Source: Agrostemma githago
Lineage: Eukaryota > Streptophyta > Magnoliopsida > Caryophyllales > Caryophyllaceae
Direction of reading: 5' to 3'
DNA: 64,000 nt
NCBI GenBank assembly: GCA_958450325.1
Contig: OY288243.1
Coordinates: 46,888,878-46,952,877 of the forward strand
Part shown: one piece after another, positions 11,007 through 23,038 of the stretch
Numbering within the stretch: position 1 is the first letter of the stretch
Layout of the letters: every line of letters begins with the position of its first letter
Notes under the pieces: generated by a model
Told to the model about the DNA's origin: nothing
The model's input: only the letters and a program-made list of their open reading frames with translations
Database searches by the model: none
Translations under genes and position numbers: made by a program

Positions 11007-13243
11007 ATGTCAACTCCGGGTAAGTATTCTTTACTCACCTATCGTCGATTTGTGCTTAATTGGTGCGGTTATGGGTCGATTTTGCTAAACCCTAGAAATC
11101 GATTTGGGTGATTTGGTTATGCTATGTTTTGGTGTTTGCTATTGATTCCTTTGTTGAATTAGGGTAGAATAGAGCTTGATAGTGTAGTTATTTGCTTGAA
11201 GTGAAAGCTTGGAGGTATTTTAATGACTTCTCATGGGTGAAAACCGAAATGCTAGGGTTTAGGGTTTGATTTCCCGTTTATTCCCGTACTTGACTCTTGT
11301 AATCTTGAAAGAATATTGCGTGTGGTGTTATGGGTAGCTCACATGTTGATTTTTGTGAGTCGAAATGCACTCTACGTTATTCTGTGCGAGGTTGTGACAC
11401 TTAGGACGGGCCAAGCAAATGATACCGTAATGATGCCTGATTTTACGGAAACCACTTTTATTTTGATCGGGGACGAAAATGGGTGCTAGAGGTTTTTCTG
11501 AAATTTTGATATTGCTTTTCGAAACTTTGAGCTTATTTTGACCTATTTGAGTTGTCTTGACCTGACCCGAGGTGATCTTTTGTTTTATTTTGCAGCTGGA
11601 GATGGTATGAGACGTCACAAGGGAGTCATACAGCTGGCACTAGTGGTGAGGCTACCGAGTCGAGTTCACTGACTCCCCGGGTGGCCCGCAAGAGGCGATG
11701 GAACACTCCTTCGCTTCGCCTCAAGCCTGGGGCCGTGGACGAGGCTAGTTTTGATCGGGTCACGAGGCATATCTTGCCCGTGACATTGGCTAGGAGGAAG
11801 CATGTCCCCAGACTCGTTGATGAGGACGAGGAGGCTGCTTACGAGGATCCCGTTTGATCTCGGGATTGGGATGGTTAACAGTTACTGCTCTGTCCGGATT
11901 TGCACGTGTCCAGCCGTACTATAAACGGCAAGGTGAGTGCCTTGATTTCTGTTATTGGCTCATGCTTTGACTTCAATTTGTGCTGGTTCTGTTTATTTAT
12001 ACTCGTATTGCCACGGTTTACAGCCCCCAAGTCCGATGAGGACCTTCTCAAGCTTCACCACGTGCTTGAAAATCTAAGCTCAGAAGCTTAGCCCCGAGTC
12101 CAAGGAGGTGGTTAAGGGGACGGCTCTGGGGCCCTTAGTCGGACATTGGGTCCGGTTGATCGGTTGCAAGACTAAGTGCAACCTGATGCTGGTTAGGGCG
12201 ATGATAGATTGCTTTCATGACATGACCTCGACGTTCCACATGTTTGGTGAGGTCGGCATGACTTTAGAGGATTTTGGCGTTATCAAAGGGCTGCCTTGGA
12301 GTCTCGAGTCGATTAGGTGGGCTTCGGAGGGTCCTAGGTTAGATAGGGCGGAGGTTAGGGGCTGGATCGGGGACTGTTTAGAGCTCTCGGCTTATTGAAC
12401 GCCCCATACTTTAGTTAGTTGATACATCACATACCACTTCGAGAGGGTGGCAATTTTGGAGGCGAGTGCCCAACACGACTGTGCAGGATGCCCGTCTGTG
12501 GTTGTGGTACTTCCGAGGGTCAACCCACTTCTCAAAACAAGGGCGAGAGGTTTAGTACTAGAATTTTGCCTTTCCTGGCTAATTTGAGTCAGTTGGGACG
12601 CTTTGATTGAGTGACCGCAGCTTTTGCGGAGATGACCCGCTACCTACAAGTCATGGTGAGACCGCATAGGGTGGTCTCTGGTCCTGTCATACCCACGCTG
12701 ATGGTATTCCAGGTTTTGCATGTTTGGATCTATTTTCATTTTTTTCGTGTTTGGCGCCCAAGACGGTGTCTGTTCGCCCGACTAGGTTTTCGGCTGGAAT
12801 CGAGTGGAGGTTGGCTCAGACCACACTACGACGATCCATTACTCGATGGAGAACGTGCTGGTGAACCAGCTGCGTCTCGAGGATGTAAGTTCTCCTTCTT
12901 ACAATTTGCTTTCTTAGGTAGCCCCCAAGATTAGGAGTTTTGAGATGTAGGTTTGGTAATGCAGTTTGTGGCCCGTCGGGCCAACTATAAAGGTCTGCCT
13001 GGGTATGTGGGGGCGGAGTTAAGACCTAAGAGCTACAGGAGGATGCTCCTCCCTGCGCTGTTGCGTCTAGTGTGGTACTTGGGCAAGAGGTTGGAACGCC
13101 AGTGCTTATACGATGAGTTTAGGGTGCAGATTGATCCTCCCCGAACCATATTTAGAACTCCAACTACTGCAAAGGCCCGTGAGGATAGGGATGGAGAGGG
13201 AGGCGAGGAACTACATACTGGTGCCCGGTGCCTCCTACGTGTC
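11007..13243 (+). pseudogene. Tat-2 antisense gene, 5' part (plant-mobile-domain-like)
   Basis: This gene is on the strand opposite to its host retrotransposon. A plausible first exon starts ATG at 11007 and ends at the donor CCGG|GTAAGT (11019/11020). Further exons are suggested by TTTTGCAG near 11595, CAAG|GTGAGT near 11930 and TTTACAG near 12022. The translation from about 12108 reads AMIDCFHDMTSTFHM then GEVGMTLEDFGVIKGLPW, which resembles the aminotransferase-like plant mobile domain (tFHLp.GEmtiTLeDva.l.GLp). Stops and frameshifts follow between 12400 and 12950. The last stretch ends ILVPGASYVS exactly at the Athila-1 insertion and resumes at 54757. It is non-functional here. Its original role in the element is unknown. 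Confidence 0.6.
13239..13243. other. Target-site duplication of Athila-1 (left copy)
   Basis: GTGTC precedes the LTR end TGACGGGC; the matching copy is at 54757-54761 after ...ACACAACA. A 5-bp duplicate is the expected size for Ty3/gypsy elements. Confidence 0.93.
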
Positions 13244-15077
13244 TGACGGGCACCCCAATCGGATCGGTCGTTTAGCGAAGGACGGGGGGTCAAACAATAT
13301 TTATAGACTCAGAATACCACAAAAACTACTAGAGTAATCGTGGTAAGTCGAGGTCGGTCCACAGGGAACAGAACGGAGTGTTTTGACGAGTTAAAAGTGA
13401 TGCGTTTGATGTCTAGAGGGGGGGTTTCTAAGGGTCGAGTATATACTTGAGAAATAATGATAAAAATAGCTAGAGATGATCAATCTAGGGAAAAGCGTTA
13501 GAGGGAAGACGGGATTCGGAACATGGAGTCTAAGAAGGTCGGGATCGAGTTTTTGTCGCAACATTGATAAAGGGAGAATGCCACCTTTCGATTTCTTCAC
13601 CCAACCCACCTAAAAACCTGCTTTCGCGACGAAGAAGGGTAAGATTCAAATTTACGGTAATTTCTACCCGAGTTTCCCCATATTGATAGAAATGAGTCAA
13701 GGTCGGTCTAGTTGGCCGAACAAAAACAACAATGACACAAGAACCACAAACAAGATAAACCAACAAGTAAGCAACCCACCAACATCCCTTGATTCAAATA
13801 GTCCAAGTTCTCATCCCTAAACCTCCAACAAGAAACTTACTCAATAATCATAATGGAAAACAACAAAACATTAACTAAGGGGAAACTAACTAAAGCATGC
13901 ATATTAACTGGATCTAAAGAAAATAACTACAAAATAATGAGAAAACAACGATCTAACAATTACCCACTAAACTATGGAAGGTACAAGATCTAAGGAAATA
14001 AACTAGAGAATAGTCTAGAACAACATAAATAACATCTAGAGAAACTAACAACACTAAGATGATCTAAACAAGACAATAATGAGAAAACTAAAATATATCT
14101 AAACTAGAGATTAGAGAGTGGGAAGAAATGTATCAACTATGAATATCTAGAAGAAATAAGAAGGTTGCATAAAAAAGATTGAATCTTTGATGGAGAGAAC
14201 GAAGAATTTGTCACTAATTCTTCAATAAACCCACAAATCTTCAAATAAAACTTGAAATAATCTTCTACAAACTTGAAATCTAGACAATTGTAGATGGAAA
14301 CTAAGTAGATATACTACTAATTACTATGTAAACTACTAGAATTATAATGAACTACTAAGAATACTACTACTAATGGAGGTGTAATATGATGGAGGAACTA
14401 AACTAATGGAGGCCTATTACTACTTGCTTATCACTACAAATTAGGGTAACATATATATATTGATGCCTTAATGGGTCTCTTAACCTAAAGACCAAATCCA
14501 ACTTTTGCTTCATTAGTGAGACAATCACCCTTTGCATCTCCATGGGGTGAAACTTTGCCCTGCGGTATGTCGAACTAATCCCACCGGGTGAAATTTCGCC
14601 CGTGAGACTTTCTTCTGTTTTGCGATTTTTGGCACTTTTCTTCATCGGGCGAAATTTCGCCCGATCATTTTCGCCCGGTGGGGAAGCTCGGAAAATCTTC
14701 GGGGAGGCATTTTACCATCGGGTGAAATTTCGCCCGGTGGTACTTCATCGGGTGAAATTTCACCCGGTCAATTTTTCCGGCCTCTTTCCTTGTCTCATTC
14801 TTCGTCGATTGATTGGATGACTTTAAACTTTAAGTTGTGTGCTTTGCTCTTTTGGACGCTATTTCCTTCTCTTGTGCTCGTGGAAGCTCGATCGTGATTT
14901 CGGTGCCAAATCATATCAAAATTAATAGAAAAACTACCAAAAACACGTAAAACGCACAAGAGGGACGCTAATGCGAGAAGTACTCAAAATATGGCTATAA
15001 TCGCACTCTAAACTCGCAAAAAGAGGGAGAAACGAGTCTAAATGAGGGGGGAAACTGTCTAAATTTAGCACACAAAA
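13244..15077 (-). mobile_element. Athila-1 3' LTR
   Basis: Matches the split 5' LTR (29084-29465 plus 53284-54756; 1855 bp against 1834 bp here). On the plus strand it starts TGACGGGCACCCC and ends TTAGCACACAAAA, where the 5' LTR has ...CACAACA. Bases 13612-13625 preserve the uninterrupted site (AAAACCTGCTTTCGCG) into which the CACTA element inserted in the other LTR. Confidence 0.9.
14541..14769. promoter_or_regulatory. Athila-type palindrome cluster in 3' LTR U3
   Basis: About six variants of CGGGYGAAATTTCRCCCG occur, including two 29 bp apart near 14720 and 14749. They lie upstream, on the minus strand, of the ATATATAT element at about 14451-14460. Confidence 0.7.
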
Positions 15078-17493
15078 ATTCCCCTACACTAAACCGTTGC
15101 TTGTCCCCGAGCAAAGACCCAAAAAGAAATTACAACTACTAGTACTAGCTAAACTATTCTAAGCCGATACGGGGCAATTAACGGGCCCGCTCTGTGCCTT
15201 CAACTCACATCGAAATACCCATGAGGTAGAGTACTCCCATGCAAGGCAAGTTGGGGCTTGCTCAAAATGGTGGACGCGAGTAAACACACAAAAACACATA
15301 ACACGAAAGAATAGACACATCCAAAGCAAAAATAAAACACCGAATCCTTCATCGAGACGGCGGGGAAGACACCGATTACTTTCCTAAAACAACAATAAAC
15401 TTCCAAGATAAATGACCCACGTAAACAAGGACCAAAGCATAATACTATGACAATTAAGAAATATAAATGTTGATAACTTAGCCTAGGTCCTCCTAGTCTT
15501 CTAAAGGGGTACGACGGGGCATATAACGGAGTGGGAATAGTGAACCATGGATTCGTTCGACACTGTAGGTAGGTGCAGTCCCGCTCTCTTTGGCTAAGCC
15601 AAGAGGGTCGTTCCAAACTCGAATTTCCTAAATTAGCCCAAACAAAAAGATGGAGTGTTTACAATTATTGGGGTAGATCGACTAATCACCGCTATCTTCC
15701 TACCTCCGGACTCGGACCTCTAGTTGGCACTTCATGGCGATGAATCGATCAAAGGGCTATTTTTTTTCAATGATATGATTTTTATTTGAAGCTCCTTTTC
15801 TCTCCTTGTTTTCATATTTTTGTGCCCTTTTCTTTTGCTTTGGTTTGCCCTTTTTTTTGGCTTTTTAATGTGATTCGAAACCAAGCTTGGAGGTTATTTT
15901 TGTGTAAACTTATTGTGGTGATGTATAGGTGGAGGGAAAATAGGTAGTCGAGAACGCGCGCCATTCCCGGATAACCCACAAAAAGCCGGAAAGAATTTGG
16001 ACTAAAGGTGCAATGGTCATTCGAGCAAGGTCACCTAGAAAACGGAATTCGGGAACCAAGGCCTAACTCCTCCATGGGTGGTCAAGGTGGTCAAATGCAA
16101 ACCCCGAAGTAAACCTCTAGTAGAAAAGGTGGACTCAAGCTAAAGGATCAAAAAATTCATTGGTTAAGAGTCATTCTACTAGATTAAGGTCCAAAATCTA
16201 CGATGGGTTATCTACAATGGAATGTAAACTCTTGTAAAAGGTTTGTAATCGGGTTTTCGAAAAGTTTAGTCCAAGACACGCTATACAAGAACAAAAGAAA
16301 CACACGAAAAGGAAAACGAAATAAAAGAAAACACAAGTAAGGTCATGTACTCCATACTCCATCGACATTAAAGCATAAAATCAACCACAACACCCAAAAT
16401 GCTCAAGTTTGAGAGCCTCCAATAGCAACAACCTAACTCCTCTACAAACGTAAAGAAGAAAGAAGGAAGGAAGTTACGAAGCAGAGTGCTTTCATAATAT
16501 CTTCAATTCGCGCTATCAAGGTGGTGATTACCTGTAAGAGTAGAGAAGAAGAGCGTACACGGGACACGAAACATAACAAGAAACAAGAAAAGAAAAGAAA
16601 AATAAAAGGAAAATGTTTTTGATTTTTCGAATTTTTCAAATTTTTATGGATTTTGAACAAGATTTTTAAAAAATGAAAGATTGTAGACTATTCCCCCACA
16701 CTAAAAGTGTACGTTGTTCTCAATGGACAAGTAGGGGAAGAACGAAAAAGAGGGAAAAGAAAAATCTTTTTGGATTTTTATGATTTTTCAAATGTTTTTG
16801 GATTTTTCAAAATTTTTGAGAAAAGAAAAAGGAAAAAGAAAATAAAGAAAGCGATAAAATAGTGGCGGGCCTAGGTGCAATCACATCACCTAGACCCTAG
16901 CCAAGTGACTAAGAAATTGAAAAAGAAATAAACGGAAAAGAAAAGAAATTTAAACGAAAAGGTGAAAAATTGGACGTAGGTGTAGTCACGTCACCTAGCC
17001 CGGATTAAGAAAAATTGAGAGAAATTGATTAAAGTTTGGATTTTTCAAAAATGTCAATGGCGTAATCACGTCGCCTAAAGACCGGGAGCAATACCAAGGC
17101 CACTTCGGCCACAAAAATCGATGAAACAGTGGGACAGTGGGACAGTGGGACAACTTGCAATTTTTGTTAGAGGTAAAACGATTCACAATGATCATAAAAT
17201 GATGAAGCAAGGAACAAGGAACGAATTCAATTCAAGGACTGATTTAAAGACTCATCGACCTAATCCACACACATACACAACATACACAACACCGACTGAC
17301 TCTGGGGGATAGTTTAATTTGGGTAATCATTTGACGCAAAAGAAACCGTCGGAGACCCGGGATAGGGTTGCACGCCCTCGGTGGGTTCTAACTCACAAAG
17401 GTCGTAGATCGTACGACCCTCGGGTAACCTATAGTTCGCATACTCCCAAATTTCCATTCCCCCCGATTGGTTTAGTCTGAATTCACCGGGACC
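15078..17493 (-). other. Athila-1 3' untranslated region
   Basis: No coding region is recognised. Starting at the LTR border, the minus strand reads TAGTGTAGGGGAATTTT, the polypurine tract. A similar TAGTGTGGGGGAATAG occurs near 16690, suggesting an ancient duplication of the region before the LTR. Long A/G-rich and T-rich low-complexity runs lie at 16560-16840. Open frames at 15200-15616 and 16442-16660 look spurious, with no recognisable motif. Confidence 0.6.
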
Positions 17494-17791
17494 TTAGGGT
17501 AGGTCCCAATTGTGACAATTATAAATATTGGTTCGGTGTATGTTGGGGACTATTAAAGCACGGTCATGGCAAATGGAGACGAGGCGATGATCGGGTACAT
17601 TAAAGATCCACGTCGAGAGATAGGCCTCGTCAAGCCAGACTCTATTATCTAGTGGGATAAGGTGGCCGGTCGCATAACCCAAGTTTTTCGCGATTAAGGT
17701 CACAAGACCTCCACAGTCTACGAAGGGGCGTTGAGCAACGATAATTTTGTGAAAATGCAACGCTACAACAAGTGGTAGGTCTAGGGGGTTA

Positions 17792-20700
17792 TGTAATCCC
17801 CTAGAAAATATAACGCGATACAGTGGCGGAATCACTGTAGAGTCGGGATTAAAACACGCTGTAACTATGTCTTAGAAAAATTAAAATGGTAAAGTCAAAC
17901 AATAGGTCTTAAATAAAATGGCCAAAATTTAAAACAATCCACAAAAGGGGTTTGAACAATCCATAAGACATAATTATTAAAAATAAATAAGCAGGATCCA
18001 CACTGCTCGCTAGCCCACACCCGGAACATGTATACCTGCCATGTTAAAACATAACAGCCACAATCAGTGGGGAGCAACATCAACGTTCTCCCAGCCGTAT
18101 AACAGGATTTTAAAAACTGTAATTACTACTATAGAAAAAAGATAGTAAAAAGAAAACAGTAAAACATTATAATGAAAATAAGATTTCAGTGAAAAACTTC
18201 ACGTATCGAAATATGATAATAAAAATGAGTGTTCCGGAGAAAACATAAAACATTTGCAACCTGCAAATCAAAATTATATCGATAATAACAAAAATATTCA
18301 GAATGGCGTTATGGATATTCGGTTAGTGTGCACAAGGATTGACTTTCACTAGGAATAATACTGGAAACTAGCTTCGAGAACGGTAGACTTAACTCATAAC
18401 AGAATCCAGTCTCTAACTAGGCAACTCAACTATAACAGGACTGCGTGCAACGAGGTCCTGGTTTAAGTAGTATACACCCCTCCCGGATACCAAATGTATC
18501 CAGTTCAACTGACCGCGACTAACACGATGCGATATCTAGCTTAAGGGCACAATGCACACTCTCCTGGGCGAAACTACGCCCAGTTCAACGACCAAATGTG
18601 CCCCAAATGGGCACACCGGCTTTATAGTTGATGGCAAAAAACGTATTTCCCAGACTGTATTACTCTAACCCCACACTTATCCTTATTCCATAACTCCAAA
18701 ACAAAACCATTATCGATATTCAAAAGATATAATTATTATAAATAATAAGAGAACAAAAGGAAAAAGGACCACTTTCCAAAAGAGGAAACCTTCTATTTTA
18801 GGAAACTTCTATTTTATGAAACTTTACTAAAAATAGCATCATATCAAAATAGCGAAAATATTAGTTTATACTAATACAACATTTTTAGTAAACGATATAG
18901 ATTTATAAAACTAATACTTTCGGCCTTAACGATATTAATTGATAAAGTGAGAACATTTAGGTTTATGAAATTATTGAAACATCATACGAGTGTTTATAAA
19001 ATGATTAAAAATGTCTTAAACATTTTAAATACTACTCCCTCCGTTCCAATGAATTGTTTGCCTATTCCATATTTGGGCGTCTCAATGAATTGTTTGTCTT
19101 TCTATTTTTGGAATGCTTTTTATAGGTAATTTGGTCATTCTCTAAGTTTTGCTCCACATGTCACTTCCTCATTGGATCCTTTAACCTTGGTGCCAAAACC
19201 AAAGGCAAACAATTCATTGGAACGGAGGGAGTACTAATTAGGGTGTTTTCAAAGTTTATAAAATTAAAATTCCCTAATTATTAATAGTTTCCACAAAACG
19301 AACATAAATAGGATTTTACGGCAAATGCCAAATTAAATACTTTAACGTCTTTTATTTAATTAAACCACTGAATACATTTAGAATATGTTAAGGGATGATT
19401 TAACTCTTAAAGTTTCAGATTTAAATACTTTCAAAATTGCTTGAAAAATAATTCTTTTAGGTAAGACGAAGCATTTTAACGATAAATCACAATTTGTCCG
19501 AAAATCAATACTTATTAATTAAAGACTTTAATAAATAGTACAAAAATTACGTAAAATAGTTAAAATATATTTATGGACATTCTGTCCAGAAAATAAAATT
19601 TTCCAGAATCCTAAAACTCGGCTTTTAAAGCGTTTTCTCGTTAATCGTCCAACCTCGACAATAACGATTAATAAAAATAGTAATTACAAAACGGTTTAAG
19701 TATTAATATCCAAAAATTATTATTAAACCTAAAAATCATGATTTTCCATAATCTACCATTTTTCCAGATTTCCAAAAATTCCAGATTTAATAAATCCCGT
19801 CAAAACCGTCTTTAAAACCCGTTTTCACAATTAACGATTCCAGTAATAAAACTTATCGTCCCAAACATTTTATTAAAGCACTAAAAATTATAAAATTACA
19901 TTTTCTTATGAAATCATAAGAACCATATTTTTTCCAGATTTAATCCAAAGACCAAAAATTGAGAATTTAAACAACAAACACGGTTTTAACGATAAACGAT
20001 GATTTAAAGTGATTAATTAATTCATCCAATTAACAATTCCAAACAATTATGGAAAAATTAAGAAAATTCTTTTTCACCATAAAGTTTCACCACGTCAAAA
20101 ATCAGATTAAAATAAAATGTTTAGGTACTAGAACTAAAAATCGGCTTTTAATCGTTTTTGTCCGTAAACGGTAATAACTCAATAATCGATAACTAAAATA
20201 TCAGAAAAATACTAAATTATTAAAAATCATAAAAAATATAATTTTTACATAATATAAGCATATATTACATGTTTAGGCCGAATATTAGGATTTTACAAAT
20301 TAATATGACGATTTAATCGTTAATCTCGTAAAAACGATAAAAATATCGAAACATGCAAATTTTCAACTTTTAAAAATTTTCCAGATTATATGACATACAT
20401 ATATTGTCAAAAATAAAATATAAAAATATACATGCAAGTACACAAATAAAATCATGCAATACCTAGTAACATCGACGTTACCTCAAAACCAAATCTGAGT
20501 CTATGATAAATTCGTCGGCTTCGGGGTCGACCAAGAATCCTAAATCACATGACATACATGGTACACAAATACCATCAGAAAACTAAAAGAATCAAGGTAA
20601 ATAACAATCGGAAATAACTTCGATTATTACCTTAACGAAGGGGAAAGAAAGACGATAATTAGAAGGCGAAAATAGGACGATCAAAGCATGATTATGGACG

Positions 20701-21494
20701 AAAATGGTTGCTGAAAATGGCCAAGAACACCAGCCAAAAAGAGGGAGGAAGAAAAGGTATTTGCTAAAATAAAATGGAAGAATGAATAAAGAGGAAAATG
20801 TGAAGAGATATGGAATGAATGGTGACTTAAATGTTGATGAAAATTAGGTATATTCACCTCAAAATTTTCAGCCAAGAGTGAATGTGAGAGGAGTGTGAAG
20901 ATTTTGTATTAATCCACCAAAATGAATGAAGAAAGAAATAAATATCTAATGTTTAACATAATAAAATGAAGTGTATAAAAAAATGTAGTAGGGGTGAGCC
21001 AAGGGGGGTCACGGTCCAAAATGTGGGAAAATGTCCCAAAATAATTTGTAAGTTGATGAAAAGAAAATCGTAAAATTGTTAAAGGTATTTCAAAGCAATT
21101 CGAGTAAACCTCGCGTTAGAAAATAATTATTTACGAAACTTCGTAATAAAATCATTAAAGGCTAAATTTTCGTAAATAAAAAAAATTCTTAGATGGAAAT
21201 ATTATATAAATGGGTTTAGACATTTTAGGAAAAGGAATAACTTAAATCCGAGCTTAAAAACGTCAATTCAAAGAGAAATAGAATTCCTCACGGAAAATTA
21301 ATTAGTTTACGAAGAAAACCAAATAAATGGATTTAAGAGAGTTAAAATCTTTAACATTAAAAATAAATATCATTAAACTTAAAACTAAAAATAAAGCTTG
21401 GTAAAATGATGAAATATGAGGCCGAAATGTGATAGAGTTATGACGATGTCATAACGGAAAGAATAAAAAAGCTAGAAAAATAGCGGGTGTTACA
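17792..21494 (-). mobile_element. Solo LTR, TGTAACACC...GGATTACA family (copy 1)
   Basis: Flanked by the 5-bp duplicate GGTTA (17787-17791 and 21495-21499). On the minus strand it begins TGTAACACCCGC and ends GGGGATTACA. No coding region, PBS or second LTR is visible in 3.7 kb. The copy at 36610-43663 shares both termini and internal stretches such as GTTCTCCCAGCC...GTGGGGAG near 18050-18090. The single LTR with intact duplicates suggests LTR-LTR recombination removed the interior. It carries a Stowaway MITE at 19035-19231. The retrotransposon family is not identifiable from the LTR alone. Confidence 0.85.
19035..19231. mobile_element. Stowaway-type MITE (family A, copy 1)
   Basis: 197 bp with termini CTCCCTCCGTTCCAATGAATTG and its complement, flanked by TA. 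This is the Tc1/mariner-derived Stowaway signature. The same family occurs at 33000-33186 and 43799-43995. Non-coding. Confidence 0.93.
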
Positions 21495-22497
21495 GGTTAG
21501 GGTTACCAAGTAAGGAGTCAGAAATCAATTGTAAGACGCACACATTAAGATTAAAAATATTATCGGTAGATGGTATCAAGCAATGGGAGATCAGAGTATC
21601 TCCGCGAAGTAACGAATAGCGGGGTTACGGATTTCAGAGGCAAAGTTTGAATTAGGTTCGAAATCTCGTTGACCACGTGCTATGCACCTCCAAAGGTCTC
21701 TTCTAGACGCACTAGCTGGTACACCACTCAAAGGTTCACTAAGTCCGATAACCAATGAGGGTAAGCCTAAAGCTAAGATAAATTCGGAAATAGTCAAACA
21801 ATGGGGTTTACAGAATAAACTAAATTTAAACATTCTTGGTGTGGTCGGGTTATCGATAGTAAAGGTACCTAAGAACTCACATGCAAGGTCTTTATACGTG
21901 CAAGCCACGAAACTAAGAAGTCCGCTTGTTCTGGTCCTTGACTATAACTCTCTAATATCGTCCTCTGTTCCTAGAATTTCCATTGTGAACGGACAAGGCC
22001 ACCTTGTGCTCCGAAAGGTCTTTTCGGAGAACGTTTGAGCTAAGGGTGTATTAGGACAAGGTAAAAGTTTAGGCTTATGAGACTTAGAAAGTTTAGAGGT
22101 TGAAGCCATACCTTGTTTACGCGGGGCTCGTTGGGCTCTTGTCTCCATAATAATTATTTGCAAGAATGATCCCAAAACTTTAGCCTTTCCTTCTTCAAAA
22201 CCCCAAAATAAATCACCAAGGATGGAAATGAAACTATGAATGGAGGTTTGAATGTGCTTGGGGTATGGAAGGTGGTTTGATGTTTTTATGAAGGGTGAAA
22301 ATGTGGAGTGAATTGTGAGGTAAAGGTGATATAAATAAAGGTGGTTGAGGAGGGAAAGTGAAAGTTTTAAAGTGGGTGGTAAAATTTTGGTGTAAAAATT
22401 TTTGGAGGGAAAGTTATGTGTGGTAAATAATGTGAAGGAGGGAATTGAAATTGTAGTGAGGAAATAAGGTATAGGTGATCCATTCAAGCTCATGCCG

Positions 22498-22735
22498 CCG
22501 GGTGAAATTTCACCCGGTCAAGCACCATCGGGTGAAATTTCACCCGACGGACTTTTCGTCGTGAAAATCTTTTTTGCCACTTTTTCCACCGGGTGAAATT
22601 TCACCCGGTCAAAATCTCACCGGGCGAAATTTCGCCCGGTGGTGTCTTCGTTAATTCCGGCAAATCTGGCAACTTTTCCGTAGGGCGAAATTTCGCCCAG
22701 TCAAGTCTCACCGGGTAAAGTTTTGCCCGGCAGTC
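22498..22735. promoter_or_regulatory. Internal palindrome array upstream of Athila-1 second gene
   Basis: Six copies of CCGGGTGAAATTTCACCCGG or close variants start at 22499/22529, 22590/22621 and 22682/22712. These are three pairs with 30, 31 and 30 bp inside the pair and 91-92 bp between pairs. The array lies between integrase and the second gene, about 350 bp upstream of its ATG on the minus strand, with TTTATTTATATCACC at about 22328-22342 as a possible TATA region. The same palindrome marks the LTR U3. I infer an internal promoter for the second gene. Confidence 0.6.
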
Positions 22736-23038
22736 TTGTTTTCTTCGTTTTTCCGCCTTGCCAATTCAGGCTCTTCAATATTCACCTAGAGATTCAAATA
22801 TTGACTCGACTCACATTACATAATCAGTATCTCCTACAAACATGCTTGTGGTCTTCAATTAGGCTCCATAACTTTCTCCAAAAGCTTGATCTTCACCCAA
22901 ATAGATGCTCCATGGCGAAATCCAAGTTCAACTATTCTTCTCAAGCTAAAAAACTTAACAAACTCAAAGAAATATGATACATATATACAAGGTGGTTGTT
23001 GAGGATACCACCAAACCTACTTCAATTTCGAGAGGGGG

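Larger units (their letters stand above)
17494..22148 (-). pseudogene. Athila-1 second gene (Athila ORF-1/env-position type), split by solo LTR
   Basis: On the minus strand a start at 22148 gives METRAQRAPRKQGMAS, a basic N-terminus. An in-frame TAG near 21940 is followed by TYKDLACEFLGTF, then KFSLFCKPHCLTISEF, GLPSL and EIRNPAIRYFAEIL. This resembles the conserved Athila ORF-1 family (TYxxLTxEFLxTL ... IRNPxIRYxxxxLA). A TGA then ends the frame at 21591. The C-terminal part resumes at 17835 beyond the inserted solo LTR, with VDCGGLVTLIAKNLGY and LDEAYLSTWIF. The gene lies downstream of pol, where Athila elements carry an additional gene often called env-like; I see no clear signal peptide or transmembrane anchor. 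It is inactivated by at least two stops and the insertion. Confidence 0.75.

Noticed and set aside
15200..15616. 138-residue minus-strand frame with hydrophobic Cys-rich stretch in the Athila-1 3' region
   Set aside because: No homology that I recognise, no conserved start context, and it lies in a region with decayed copies of PPT-like sequence; treated as chance.
21682..22038. 118-residue plus-strand frame
   Set aside because: Shadow of the Athila-1 second gene, whose conserved motifs are on the minus strand.
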